DNA from: Nitratireductor sp.
GTDB lineage: Bacteria; Pseudomonadota; Alphaproteobacteria; Rhizobiales; Rhizobiaceae
Reading direction: 5' to 3'
Length of the DNA stretch: 64,000 nucleotides
Assembly: GCA_020637805.1 (NCBI GenBank)
Contig: JACKJU010000014.1
Span: 12,127-76,126 of the forward strand
In this document: piece after piece, positions 54,566 through 62,165 of the stretch
Layout of the letters: each line of letters begins with the position of its first letter
Position numbering within the stretch: position 1 is the stretch's first letter
Position numbers and translations under genes: made by a program
Notes under the pieces: generated by a model
Seen by the model: only the letters and a program-made list of their open reading frames with translations
What the model was told of the DNA's origin: nothing
Database searches by the model: none

Positions 54566-54844
54566 TTAATGGCCGCCGGGTTGGTCGAGTACACTTCGGA
54601 TCGACTCCATGGCATCGACAAGGCGTCTTGATACCTCGCGATTGGCGCTTTCCAGGCGTTGCGCCCTTGCCTCCGCGTTGTCGAGGGATTCTGCCAGCCG
54701 GGCACGATCCGCCCCCATTCGCTGTACCTCCGCCTCCGATTGCAAAAGGCTTTCCTCGCGTTCGAGACGCAATTCCACCGCCTTTTCCAGTTGCTCGGAG
54801 ACCGCCTCCAGTTTCTTCAGTGCCGCCGCGAGTTGATCAGCCAT
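54566..54844 (-). CDS. DUF4164 small coiled-coil protein
   Basis: A 92-residue, almost entirely helical protein. ATG 54844 (MADQLAAALKKLEAV) is taken as start. Heptads run from residue 5 to about 85 (ESLLQSEAEVQRMGADRARLAESLDNAEAR). DUF4164 genes regularly precede zapA in Hyphomicrobiales, so a division-linked role is likely but untested. Confidence 0.85.
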   Translation of the reverse strand: MADQLAAALKKLEAVSEQLEKAVELRLEREESLLQSEAEVQRMGADRARLAESLDNAEARAQRLESANREVSRRLVDAMESIRSVLDQPGGH

Positions 54845-55245
54845 GCCACGCAATACCGCCTTACGAGAATACAGTCCTGCCTCGTGTTCCCGTTCCCAGT
54901 GACTCGCCCCCGCGAAAACGGATCCAACCGGCCGAATCGCCGTCGCGACAACCAGTTAGTCCCGAAACATTAGACGCCGCACTAAGACTAGGTCAATTCA
55001 AAGGCGAAACGGCAGCAAATTTAGAAGTCCGGCTGTGGAAAGTCGCCGTTTTCAACGGGTCTCCGATTTGCGGTATTCGCGCCTTCCACAGGGAAAAATG
55101 CCGCTGCCTATTCAAGATTGACTCGTCAACACCACCTGTTAAGAGTCCGCGCGCACGCCGAAGGCACCGCCAAACGGGACGGGCAGAGCCGGATAAGCAA
55201 AGTTCCGGAACTGAAAATCAACAGGCAAAACAGGCAAACGATCTC
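54845..55245 (+). promoter_or_regulatory. tkt upstream region with inverted repeat
   Basis: A 401-base gap between DUF4164 (minus) and tkt (plus), so it must hold both promoters. An inverted repeat CTGTGGAA (55033-55040) / TTCCACAG (55084-55091) is 43 bases apart and could be an operator. The frame of tkt stays open far upstream (to 54475), but that stretch has no transketolase homology and overlaps zapA antisense. Confidence 0.35.
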
Positions 55246-57249
55246 ATGAACACAAAGGCAAAGCTGCCGGAGATGGCCAACGCCATCCGCTTCCTCTCGA
55301 TGGACGCAGTGCAGAAGGCGAATTCCGGGCATCCAGGCCTGCCGATGGGCGCAGCCGATATCGCAACGGTGCTGTTTACCGAACACATGAAGTTCTGCCC
55401 CAAGGACCCGAACTGGGCCGACCGTGACCGTTTCATCCTGTCGGCCGGCCATGGTTCCATGCTTCTCTATTCGGCGCTCTACCTTCTCGGCTACGAGGAT
55501 ATCGGGATCGAGGAAATCAAGAATTTCCGCCAGCTTGGCTCGCCTACCGCAGGCCATCCCGAGTATGGCCACGCTGCCGGTATCGAGACAACCACCGGCC
55601 CGCTTGGCCAGGGCATTGCCAATGCCGTGGGCATGGCGTTGGCCGAAAAGAAGCTCCGCAGCGAATTCGGCGCGGATATCGTCGATCACCACATTTACTG
55701 CCTCGTGGGCGATGGCTGCCTGATGGAAGGCATTTCCCAGGAGGCAATCTCGCTTGCCGGGCACCTGCGGCTCAACAAGCTGATCGTGCTGTGGGATGAC
55801 AACAACATTTCCATCGACGGCGAAATCTCGATGTCGGATTCGACCGACCAGATCGCTCGGTTCAAGGCATCCGGCTGGAACACGCTGCGGGTCGACGGTC
55901 ACAAACCGGCTGAAATCTCCGAAGCAATCGAAAAAGCCAAGGCCTCTGAAAAGCCCACCATGATCGCCTGCAAGACGACAATCGGGTTCGGTTCACCCAA
56001 CAAGGCCGGAACCGCCAAGGTGCATGGCTCGCCGCTTGGCGACGAGGAAATCGCAGCGACCCGCAAGGCGCTGGGCTGGAACTGCGAACCATTCAAGATC
56101 GACGCCGACATTCTCGATGCCTGGCGCATCGCTGGCCTGAACGCAGCCCACGAGAAGAAAAAGTGGGAAAAGCGTCTCGCAGCACTCGATGCCGAGACGC
56201 GCGGCCAGTTCGAACGCCGCATGCGCGGTGAGCTCCCGGCCGGTTTCGACGAAGCGATCCAGAAACTCAAGAAGAAGCTGGCCGACGACAAGCCGACCCT
56301 TGCCACACGCAAGTCCTCGGAACTGGTTCTCGAAACGATAAATGGCGTGCTGCCGGAAACCATCGGCGGCTCTGCCGACCTGACCGGTTCGAACAACACC
56401 AAGACCAGCCAGACGGCGTCGATCACGCCGGATGATTTCTCTGGAAGGTTCATCCATTACGGTATCCGCGAACACGGCATGGCTGCGGCGATGAACGGCA
56501 TTGCCCTGCATGGCGGATTGATCCCCTATTCCGGGACTTTTCTCGCATTTGCCGACTATTGCCGCCCTTCGTTGCGCCTCGCTGCGCTCATGGGCATACG
56601 CGTCATCCATGTGATGACCCACGATTCGATCGGACTTGGCGAGGATGGTCCGACCCACCAGCCGGTTGAACAGATTGCTTCGCTGCGTGCCATTCCCAAT
56701 CTCCTGGTGTTCAGGCCGGCAGACACTACCGAGACTGCCGAATGCTGGCAGCTTGCACTTGAGGCAAAGACCACGCCTTCCGTTCTGGCCCTGACCCGTC
56801 AGAACCTGCCTGCGGTCCGTACCGATCTCGACATCAAGAACCGTTGCGCGAAGGGCGCCTATGAAGTCGTTGCTGCCTCGGGCGATGCGGAAGTTTCGAT
56901 CTTCGCTTCCGGATCGGAAGTCGAAATCGCCATCGAAGCCTGCAAGCAGCTGGAGAGCGAGGGCATTTCAACCCGCGTCGTCTCCGTGCCGTGTTTCGAA
57001 CTTTTTGCTGGCCAGAGCCCGGAATACCGGAAGAACACCATCGGCGACGCCAAGGTGCGCATCGGCATAGAGGCAGGCATTTCCCAGGGTTGGGAAAGCT
57101 TCCTTGGCAATGACGGTATTTTCATCGGCATGAGCGGTTTTGGCGCTTCCGGCCCATACCAGGAACTCTACGAACACTTCGGTATCACTGCCAAGGCAGC
57201 CGTCCAGGCAGCGAAATCCAGAATCGCCGCTTCGAGCAGCGAGGACTGA
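55246..57249 (+). CDS. tkt: Transketolase
   Basis: A 667-residue ThDP enzyme of the pentose phosphate pathway, moving two-carbon units between ketose and aldose phosphates. ATG 55246 (MNTKAKLPEMANAIRFLSMDAVQKANSGHPGLPMG in family register) is chosen. The ThDP/Mg motif is GDGCLMEG...NNISIDG. The Pyr domain has GIREHGMAAAMNG with the catalytic Glu, and the C-terminal domain follows. It starts the central-metabolism run tkt-gap-pgk but has its own terminator. Confidence 0.97.
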   Translation: MNTKAKLPEMANAIRFLSMDAVQKANSGHPGLPMGAADIATVLFTEHMKFCPKDPNWADRDRFILSAGHGSMLLYSALYLLGYEDIGIEEIKNFRQLGSPTAGHPEYGHAAGIETTTGPLGQGIANAVGMALAEKKLRSEFGADIVDHHIYCLVGDGCLMEGISQEAISLAGHLRLNKLIVLWDDNNISIDGEISMSDSTDQIARFKASGWNTLRVDGHKPAEISEAIEKAKASEKPTMIACKTTIGFGSPNKAGTAKVHGSPLGDEEIAATRKALGWNCEPFKIDADILDAWRIAGLNAAHEKKKWEKRLAALDAETRGQFERRMRGELPAGFDEAIQKLKKKLADDKPTLATRKSSELVLETINGVLPETIGGSADLTGSNNTKTSQTASITPDDFSGRFIHYGIREHGMAAAMNGIALHGGLIPYSGTFLAFADYCRPSLRLAALMGIRVIHVMTHDSIGLGEDGPTHQPVEQIASLRAIPNLLVFRPADTTETAECWQLALEAKTTPSVLALTRQNLPAVRTDLDIKNRCAKGAYEVVAASGDAEVSIFASGSEVEIAIEACKQLESEGISTRVVSVPCFELFAGQSPEYRKNTIGDAKVRIGIEAGISQGWESFLGNDGIFIGMSGFGASGPYQELYEHFGITAKAAVQAAKSRIAASSSED

Positions 57250-57308
57250 CCCTCTTTCGTGATTGCGTAGTCGGCGTCGCTGCCGAATTCACATCTTGCA
57301 CGGGTTGC

Positions 57309-57349
57309 ACCCGGCGTTCGGTCGTCACCGGGCGCCGGGTTTTTCTTTT
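57309..57349 (+). terminator. Rho-independent terminator of tkt
   Basis: ACCCGGCG / CGCCGGGT stem with a 16-base loop, followed by TTTTCTTTTT. It lies 59 bases after the tkt stop. Confidence 0.85.
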
Positions 57350-57457
57350 TGCCACATGCAAATCCCGTTGTGACGGAATGCACAATTTCCATCCGAAACT
57401 TCTGCGACAAGCCACGCGGGGCACCAAACAAGACCAACAACAACAATAGGTGCAGAA

Positions 57458-57781
57458 ATGACTATCAATCTCAAAACCAAAATCGCAGCAGCCTTTTTCG
57501 TTCTCGCAGCAGGCTCTGCAAACGCCATGACCATCGCTCCGCTGGCACTTGACCAGGGCAACACCACTGCCGGCATGCCTCTGGTAAAGGTGCATTCCCT
57601 GCATAATTCATGCATGTTCGGATCGGTTACGCCTTCGGGAACCGGCAACCCGAAAGAATGGCACAAGACGCCTGAGGCAGGCGTTCACATCAAGTGCTCT
57701 CCGCCCCGCACGCCCAGCGGCGGCAAGCTCACGATCAAACCGGGTTCGAGCAACTCTTCCGGCAACCGTCTGAGCAACTAG
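57458..57781 (+). CDS. Small exported protein of unknown function
   Basis: A 107-residue protein. ATG 57458 follows AGGTGCAGA. The signal peptide is IKTK-type: MTINLKTKIAAAFFVLAAGSANA. The mature part of about 84 residues is rich in Ser, Thr, Pro and Gly, with two cysteines (HNSCMFG, HIKCSPP) that could form one disulfide, and ends SSNSSGNRLSN. I recognise no family. A dispersed repeat starts 4 bases after its stop. Confidence 0.65.
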   Translation: MTINLKTKIAAAFFVLAAGSANAMTIAPLALDQGNTTAGMPLVKVHSLHNSCMFGSVTPSGTGNPKEWHKTPEAGVHIKCSPPRTPSGGKLTIKPGSSNSSGNRLSN

Positions 57782-57784
57782 CGC

Positions 57785-57879
57785 AAATTCGATTTCGACG
57801 AAATCGGCGAAATCGAAATGCATGAAGGATTTCAGTTTATTGCTGCAATCATCCGTTTCCACCTGACGGTGAAACGATC
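57785..57879 (+). repeat. 95-bp dispersed intergenic repeat, copy B
   Basis: Gapless match to 42055-42149 in the same orientation (69 of 95 by hand count). The left arm is a perfect 10-bp inverted repeat TTCGATTTCG / CGAAATCGAA with a 10-base loop. The right part has GTTTC-CACC...GGTG-AAAC, also able to fold. It sits between two convergent small genes, starting 4 bases after the stop of the exported protein. Confidence 0.8.
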
Positions 57880-57921
57880 CAAGCCTGACAGGCCGGCAGG
57901 GATGACTTTCCTGCCGGCATG

Positions 57922-58308
57922 CTACCTGGACGGCGCACACCCCTTGTCCACATTTGCAATGAGATCCGGCTCGCCACCGGAAATTTCGCGGAAGCGGCTG
58001 GTCTGGGCCCACACAACAGTGAAAGCCGGAACGGTACGGTCCGAGCCGGTCAACTCGTAACTGTATCGATGCGCACGTTCGTCATAGTCGCCGTCGAAGA
58101 CTTTCGAGGTGGAATGCTCGGGCTCTCCCGCCACTGCCAGTTCCGGACAGAATTTGGCAATGTGCCCGGCCAGCACCTTGTCGCTGGCATCGCGTGCGAC
58201 ATCCCCATCCGGCAACTCGCCCTCGATGGGCGCGAACATCAGGTATCCGACATAGAACAGAAGGGCCCCGGCAATAACCGTGGTGCCGAAAAATGCCTTT
58301 GGCGTCAT
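57922..58308 (-). CDS. Small membrane-anchored protein of unknown function
   Basis: A 128-residue protein. ATG 58308 (MTPKAFFGTTVIAGALLFYVGYLMF) begins a single N-terminal membrane helix; the upstream extension is Cys-rich and unlikely. The periplasmic part (30-128) has two cysteines (KFCPEL, KGCAPS), probably a disulfide, and beta-type sequence (AHRYSYELTGSDRTVPAFTVVW). No family recognised. Divergent from gap. Confidence 0.65.
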   Translation of the reverse strand: MTPKAFFGTTVIAGALLFYVGYLMFAPIEGELPDGDVARDASDKVLAGHIAKFCPELAVAGEPEHSTSKVFDGDYDERAHRYSYELTGSDRTVPAFTVVWAQTSRFREISGGEPDLIANVDKGCAPSR

Positions 58309-58656
58309 GTTTTCCCCGTTCCCGGCAATCAGCATAAATCTGCCGATGAAAATTCCGTTTGGCTTCCGGCAGCAGGCGCATTGCATGTGAAAGCAATCAA
58401 GGGGCGCCTCACGTCATGGTCTTGCCGATTCCGTTAGACCTTGAACTGCTGTAGCGCAAATTCGCAGCACGTTAAGCCCCGATTTCGTCCCAATGCCAAA
58501 AAGTCGCAGATTCCAATCGATAAAAATTTTCAGGCCCTGTTGGCTTTTTGCTGGAACAATGGTTTCTAGCCCGCGAAATGAGTTCATTCAGCAGCCTGTT
58601 TGGGCTATTGGGTCCACCAAGGACAACTCGCACCTTTTTGTCTCCAAGGAGGGAAC
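58309..58656 (+). promoter_or_regulatory. gap upstream region
   Basis: A 348-base gap between a minus-strand small gene and gap. It must hold the gap promoter. AAGGAGGGA (58646-58654) is a strong ribosome site. I could not assign -35/-10 boxes with confidence and saw no hairpin or RNA gene. Confidence 0.4.
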
Positions 58657-59670
58657 ATGACCAGGAAAGTTCGCATCGCCATCAATGGTTTTGGCCGCAT
58701 TGGCCGCAACGTAGTGCGCGCAATCTACGAATCCGGACGCACCGACATCGATGTCGTCGCCATCAACGACCTGGGTCCGGTGGAAACCAATGCCCATCTG
58801 ATGCGCTACGATTCAGTCCATGGCAGGTTCCCGCACGAGGTTGTCGTCGACGGAGACACCATCAAGGTTGGCGACGAGAGCTTCAAGGTTCTCGCAGAGC
58901 GCGATCCCTCCAAGCTTCCCTGGAAGGAACTCGACATCGACATCGCGATGGAATGCACCGGCATCTTCACTGCAAAGGAAAAGGCCTCCATGCATCTTGA
59001 TGCGGGCGCCAAGCGCGTGCTCGTCTCCGCACCCGCCGCCGGTGCCGACAAGACCATCGTCTACGGCGTCAACCACGACACGCTGACATCCGAAGACCTC
59101 GTGGTCTCCAACGCTTCGTGCACCACCAACTGCCTGTCTCCGGTAGCCTATGTCCTGAACAATGCCATCGGCATCGAAAAGGGAATGATGACTACCATCC
59201 ATTCCTATACCGGTGACCAGCCGACGCTCGACACCATGCACAAGGATCTCTACCGCGGCCGTGCTGCGGCCATGTCCATGATCCCGACCTCCACCGGCGC
59301 CGCTAAGGCAGTTGGCCTCGTTCTGCCGGAATTGAACGGCAAGCTTGATGGTTTCGCCATGCGCGTTCCGACCCCGAATGTATCTGTCGTCGATCTGAAG
59401 TTCATCGCCAAAAAGGCAACCTCGGTCGAGGAGATCAACGCTGCAATCAAGGCGGCGGCCGATGGTCCTTTGAAAGGCATTCTCGGTTACACGAACGATC
59501 CGAATGTCTCGATCGACTTCAACCACGATCCGCATTCCTCGATCTTCCACATGGACCAGACCAAGGTCATGGACGGCACGCTTTGCTCGATCCTCACCTG
59601 GTACGACAACGAGTGGGGCTTCTCGAACCGCATGGGCGATACCGCCGTTGCAATGGGCAAGTTGATCTGA
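58657..59670 (+). CDS. gap: Glyceraldehyde-3-phosphate dehydrogenase, type I
   Basis: A 337-residue glycolytic/gluconeogenic enzyme. ATG 58657 follows AAGGAGGGA. The NAD fold has GFGRIGR (11-17). The catalytic Cys is Cys155 in SNASCTTNC; the partner His lies in IHSYTGDQ. WYDNEWGFSNR is at the C-terminus. Asp38 in INDLG after beta-2 favours NAD use. It is followed by a small membrane protein gene and pgk. Confidence 0.97.
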   Translation: MTRKVRIAINGFGRIGRNVVRAIYESGRTDIDVVAINDLGPVETNAHLMRYDSVHGRFPHEVVVDGDTIKVGDESFKVLAERDPSKLPWKELDIDIAMECTGIFTAKEKASMHLDAGAKRVLVSAPAAGADKTIVYGVNHDTLTSEDLVVSNASCTTNCLSPVAYVLNNAIGIEKGMMTTIHSYTGDQPTLDTMHKDLYRGRAAAMSMIPTSTGAAKAVGLVLPELNGKLDGFAMRVPTPNVSVVDLKFIAKKATSVEEINAAIKAAADGPLKGILGYTNDPNVSIDFNHDPHSSIFHMDQTKVMDGTLCSILTWYDNEWGFSNRMGDTAVAMGKLI

Positions 59671-59682
59671 AGCTGAACCGGA

Positions 59683-59910
59683 ATGGAGGCATCCGGCTTG
59701 GACACCACCATTCTCATTTTTCTGGGCGTGGCGCTGGCAATACTGGCGCTCGCCCTTTTTCTTTCCAGGGTCTTCGCAAGGCAAATCGAGCGTGACAAAC
59801 AGCTCGATCGCGTCGAAAATGGCGATCTGAACGCCTTCCCGGCGGACCAAAGGGGAAAGGCCACCGGGATCGCCACATGGATCGGCATACCACATCACGG
59901 GGACGACTGA
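59683..59910 (+). CDS. Small single-pass membrane protein between gap and pgk
   Basis: A 75-residue protein if ATG 59683 is used; TTG 59698 behind GGAGG (59686-59690) would give 70 residues and has the better ribosome site. One membrane helix (TTILIFLGVALAILALALFLSRVFA) is followed by a charged cytoplasmic tail (QIERDKQLDRVENGDLNAF) and GIATWIGIPHHGDD. No family recognised. Position 12 bases after gap and 46 before pgk implies co-transcription with glycolytic genes. Confidence 0.6.
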   Translation: MEASGLDTTILIFLGVALAILALALFLSRVFARQIERDKQLDRVENGDLNAFPADQRGKATGIATWIGIPHHGDD

Positions 59911-59956
59911 CCGTGCTACGAGAAACTCAACCGAAATGCATTTGGGGAACTGACCA

Positions 59957-61150
59957 ATGAGCAAATTCAAGACCCTCGACGACGTCGATGTTAAGGGCAA
60001 GCGCGTTCTGGTACGCGTCGACCTCAACGTTCCCATGGAAAACGGGCGCGTCACCGACGCCACCCGCATCGAGCGCGTAGCACCGACCATCAATGAGATT
60101 TCCGGCAAGGGTGGGAAGGTGATACTGCTCGCCCATTTCGGCCGTCCGAAGGGCGAGATCGTGCCCGACATGTCGCTTGCGCCTGTCGTCTCGAAACTCT
60201 CCAAGATCATCGGCAAGCCGGTCGCCTTCGGCACCGACTGCATCGGCCCGATGGCCGAAGCTGCCGTCTCCCAGATGGAGGATGGCGACGTTCTGCTCCT
60301 GGAAAATACCCGCTTCCACAAGGGTGAAGAGAAGAACGACGACGCCTTCATCGACGCGCTCGCAGCAAACGGCGATATTTTCGTTTCCGATGCATTTTCT
60401 GCTGCTCACCGCGCGCATGCCTCCACCGAGGGACTTGCCCGCCACATGCCGGCCGTTGCAGGCCGCACCATGCAGGCCGAACTGGAGGCGCTGAATGCAG
60501 CGCTTGGCAATCCCCAACACCCGGTTGTCGCAGTCGTTGGCGGAGCCAAGGTTTCCAGCAAGCTGGATCTTCTGAAGAACCTCGTTTCCAAGGTCGATGT
60601 TCTGGTTATCGGCGGTGGAATGGCCAACACTTTCCTGCACGCCCAAGGCCACAATGTGCAGAAATCGCTCTGCGAACATGATCTGGCCGAAACGGCTCGC
60701 GATATCCTGGCAGAAGCCGACAAGCAGAACTGCCGCATACTGCTGCCCGTCGACGGCGTATGCGCCACCGAGTTCAAAGCACATGCCGAGAACCACGTTG
60801 CCAGGGTGGATGCCATACCCGCCGGAACGATGATCCTCGACACCGGCCCGCACTCGATTGTCGAGATCGAAAAGGCATTCGACGAGGCTGCCACGCTGGT
60901 GTGGAACGGCCCGCTTGGGGCCTTCGAGATCGAACCCTTTGATACGGCCACCGTGACAGCGGCCCGCAAGGCGGCAGCGCTGACCAAGGCAGGGAAACTG
61001 ACTTCAGTTGCAGGTGGCGGCGACACCGTTGCCGCACTCAACCATGCCGGCGCAGGCGACGACTTCACCTATGTCTCGACCGCAGGCGGCGCCTTCCTGG
61101 AATGGATGGAAGGCAAGGAATTGCCCGGCGTCAAGGTGCTGGAACACTAA
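59957..61150 (+). CDS. pgk: Phosphoglycerate kinase
   Basis: A 397-residue enzyme transferring phosphate from 1,3-bisphosphoglycerate to ADP. N-domain motifs: VLVRVDLNVPMENG, HFGRPKG and ENTRFHKGEEKND. The hinge and C-domain include VVGGAKVSSKLDLL, GGGMANTFL, and nucleotide-binding GGGDTVAALNHAG. Length is standard. It is downstream of gap, as in most alphaproteobacteria, but fba does not follow. Confidence 0.97.
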   Translation: MSKFKTLDDVDVKGKRVLVRVDLNVPMENGRVTDATRIERVAPTINEISGKGGKVILLAHFGRPKGEIVPDMSLAPVVSKLSKIIGKPVAFGTDCIGPMAEAAVSQMEDGDVLLLENTRFHKGEEKNDDAFIDALAANGDIFVSDAFSAAHRAHASTEGLARHMPAVAGRTMQAELEALNAALGNPQHPVVAVVGGAKVSSKLDLLKNLVSKVDVLVIGGGMANTFLHAQGHNVQKSLCEHDLAETARDILAEADKQNCRILLPVDGVCATEFKAHAENHVARVDAIPAGTMILDTGPHSIVEIEKAFDEAATLVWNGPLGAFEIEPFDTATVTAARKAAALTKAGKLTSVAGGGDTVAALNHAGAGDDFTYVSTAGGAFLEWMEGKELPGVKVLEH

Positions 61151-61204
61151 TCTGCCTTTGTGGCTAGCAAACAGGTTTCCACGAAACATTTGAACCGATA
61201 GGCT

Positions 61205-61232
61205 GGGGCGGAAGATTTCCGCCCCTTCGTCC
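61205..61232 (+). terminator. Hairpin terminator of pgk
   Basis: GGGGCGGAA-GAT-TTCCGCCCC followed by TTCGTCCTT. The stem is strong but the T tail is short, so efficiency is uncertain. Confidence 0.65.
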
Positions 61233-61252
61233 TTCTGGTACAGAATGAAGCG

Positions 61253-62044
61253 ATGCCATATCCTGACTTCATCGTTGCAGGCATGACCAAGTGCGGCTCG
61301 ACCTCACTGAACCATCTGCTGCGCACGCACCCGCAAGTGCACATGCCGCGCGGCGAGTGCCACTATTTCGACTATCGATACACCGACGGCCCGGAACGCT
61401 ACCGCAAAATCCTCGGCCTGGATCAGGCAGGCGAAGGAAAGCTGATCGGCGACACGTCGCCCGGCTATTCCAACAAGCCGGAGGTTGCCGCCCGCATCCG
61501 CGCTTTCGCGCCGGACGTGAAGCTGATCTTCATCATGCGAAATCCGGCGAGGCGCGTATTCAGCGCCTACATGCATGCCTACAAGAAGTTGCGCGAGGCG
61601 CGCGGGTTCGAGGCGGCGATGCCGGACCTGATGAATGCCTGCCGGTTCGACCTGAAGCTTCAACCCTATCTCGAACTGTTCCCCCGCGAGAACATTCACG
61701 TGTGCCTTCTCGAACGCCTGACCGGCGAAACCGGCCAGCAGCAGGCCGATGCAATCCATGATTTTCTGGGCATCGCGCGACGCCCGTTTGGCGGGCTGGA
61801 AAAACGCAATGCTGCCAAGGTGCCGGTCGGGCTTCCGGCACTTCGGGCGATCAATCGGGTTCCAGGAACAGGCTATCTGGTGCGGAAGCTCAGACAGGTC
61901 CTGCCGGCGGCATCAAACGTGCCGAAACTTGAGCCTGACCTGTATGATTTCATGATGCAGGAATTCCGGCCAATGGCCCAAGAGCTTGACCGGTTGCTCG
62001 GTGACGACATCTCTTCGGCATGGTACCCGCCCAAACAGGCGTGA
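61253..62044 (+). CDS. PAPS-dependent sulfotransferase family protein
   Basis: A 263-residue soluble protein. The 5'-phosphosulfate loop is AGMTKCGSTSL (residues 9-19) and the 3'-phosphate block is RNPARRVFSAYMH (about 95-107), both diagnostic of the sulfotransferase fold. The rest is family-like (VHMPRGECHYFDY, LLERLTGE). It would move sulfate from PAPS to a carbohydrate or lipid hydroxyl; the acceptor is unknown. It is the only possible glycan- or surface-modifying gene here, between pgk and ilvD. Confidence 0.85.
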   Translation: MPYPDFIVAGMTKCGSTSLNHLLRTHPQVHMPRGECHYFDYRYTDGPERYRKILGLDQAGEGKLIGDTSPGYSNKPEVAARIRAFAPDVKLIFIMRNPARRVFSAYMHAYKKLREARGFEAAMPDLMNACRFDLKLQPYLELFPRENIHVCLLERLTGETGQQQADAIHDFLGIARRPFGGLEKRNAAKVPVGLPALRAINRVPGTGYLVRKLRQVLPAASNVPKLEPDLYDFMMQEFRPMAQELDRLLGDDISSAWYPPKQA

Positions 62045-62165
62045 ACGATGCCGCTCCCCAACCGCCGCACTGACAGCCTCATCGTTTCTTGATCCAGCTG
62101 ATGCCGGTTCCATCTTGAAGCAACGCCCCAGTTGTGGTTCTTGTCCCACCCAAAGGAGACACGAC

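Noticed and set aside
54475..55245. 257-codon N-terminal extension of transketolase
   Set aside because: The added part is Pro/Arg-rich, runs antisense through DUF4164 and zapA, and the family start is at 55246.
57168..57446. Minus-strand 92-codon frame across the tkt end
   Set aside because: Overlaps the end of tkt and its terminator in antisense; no ribosome site or family.
58813..60351. 512-codon open frame on the minus strand
   Set aside because: Antisense to gap, the small gene and pgk, all well supported.
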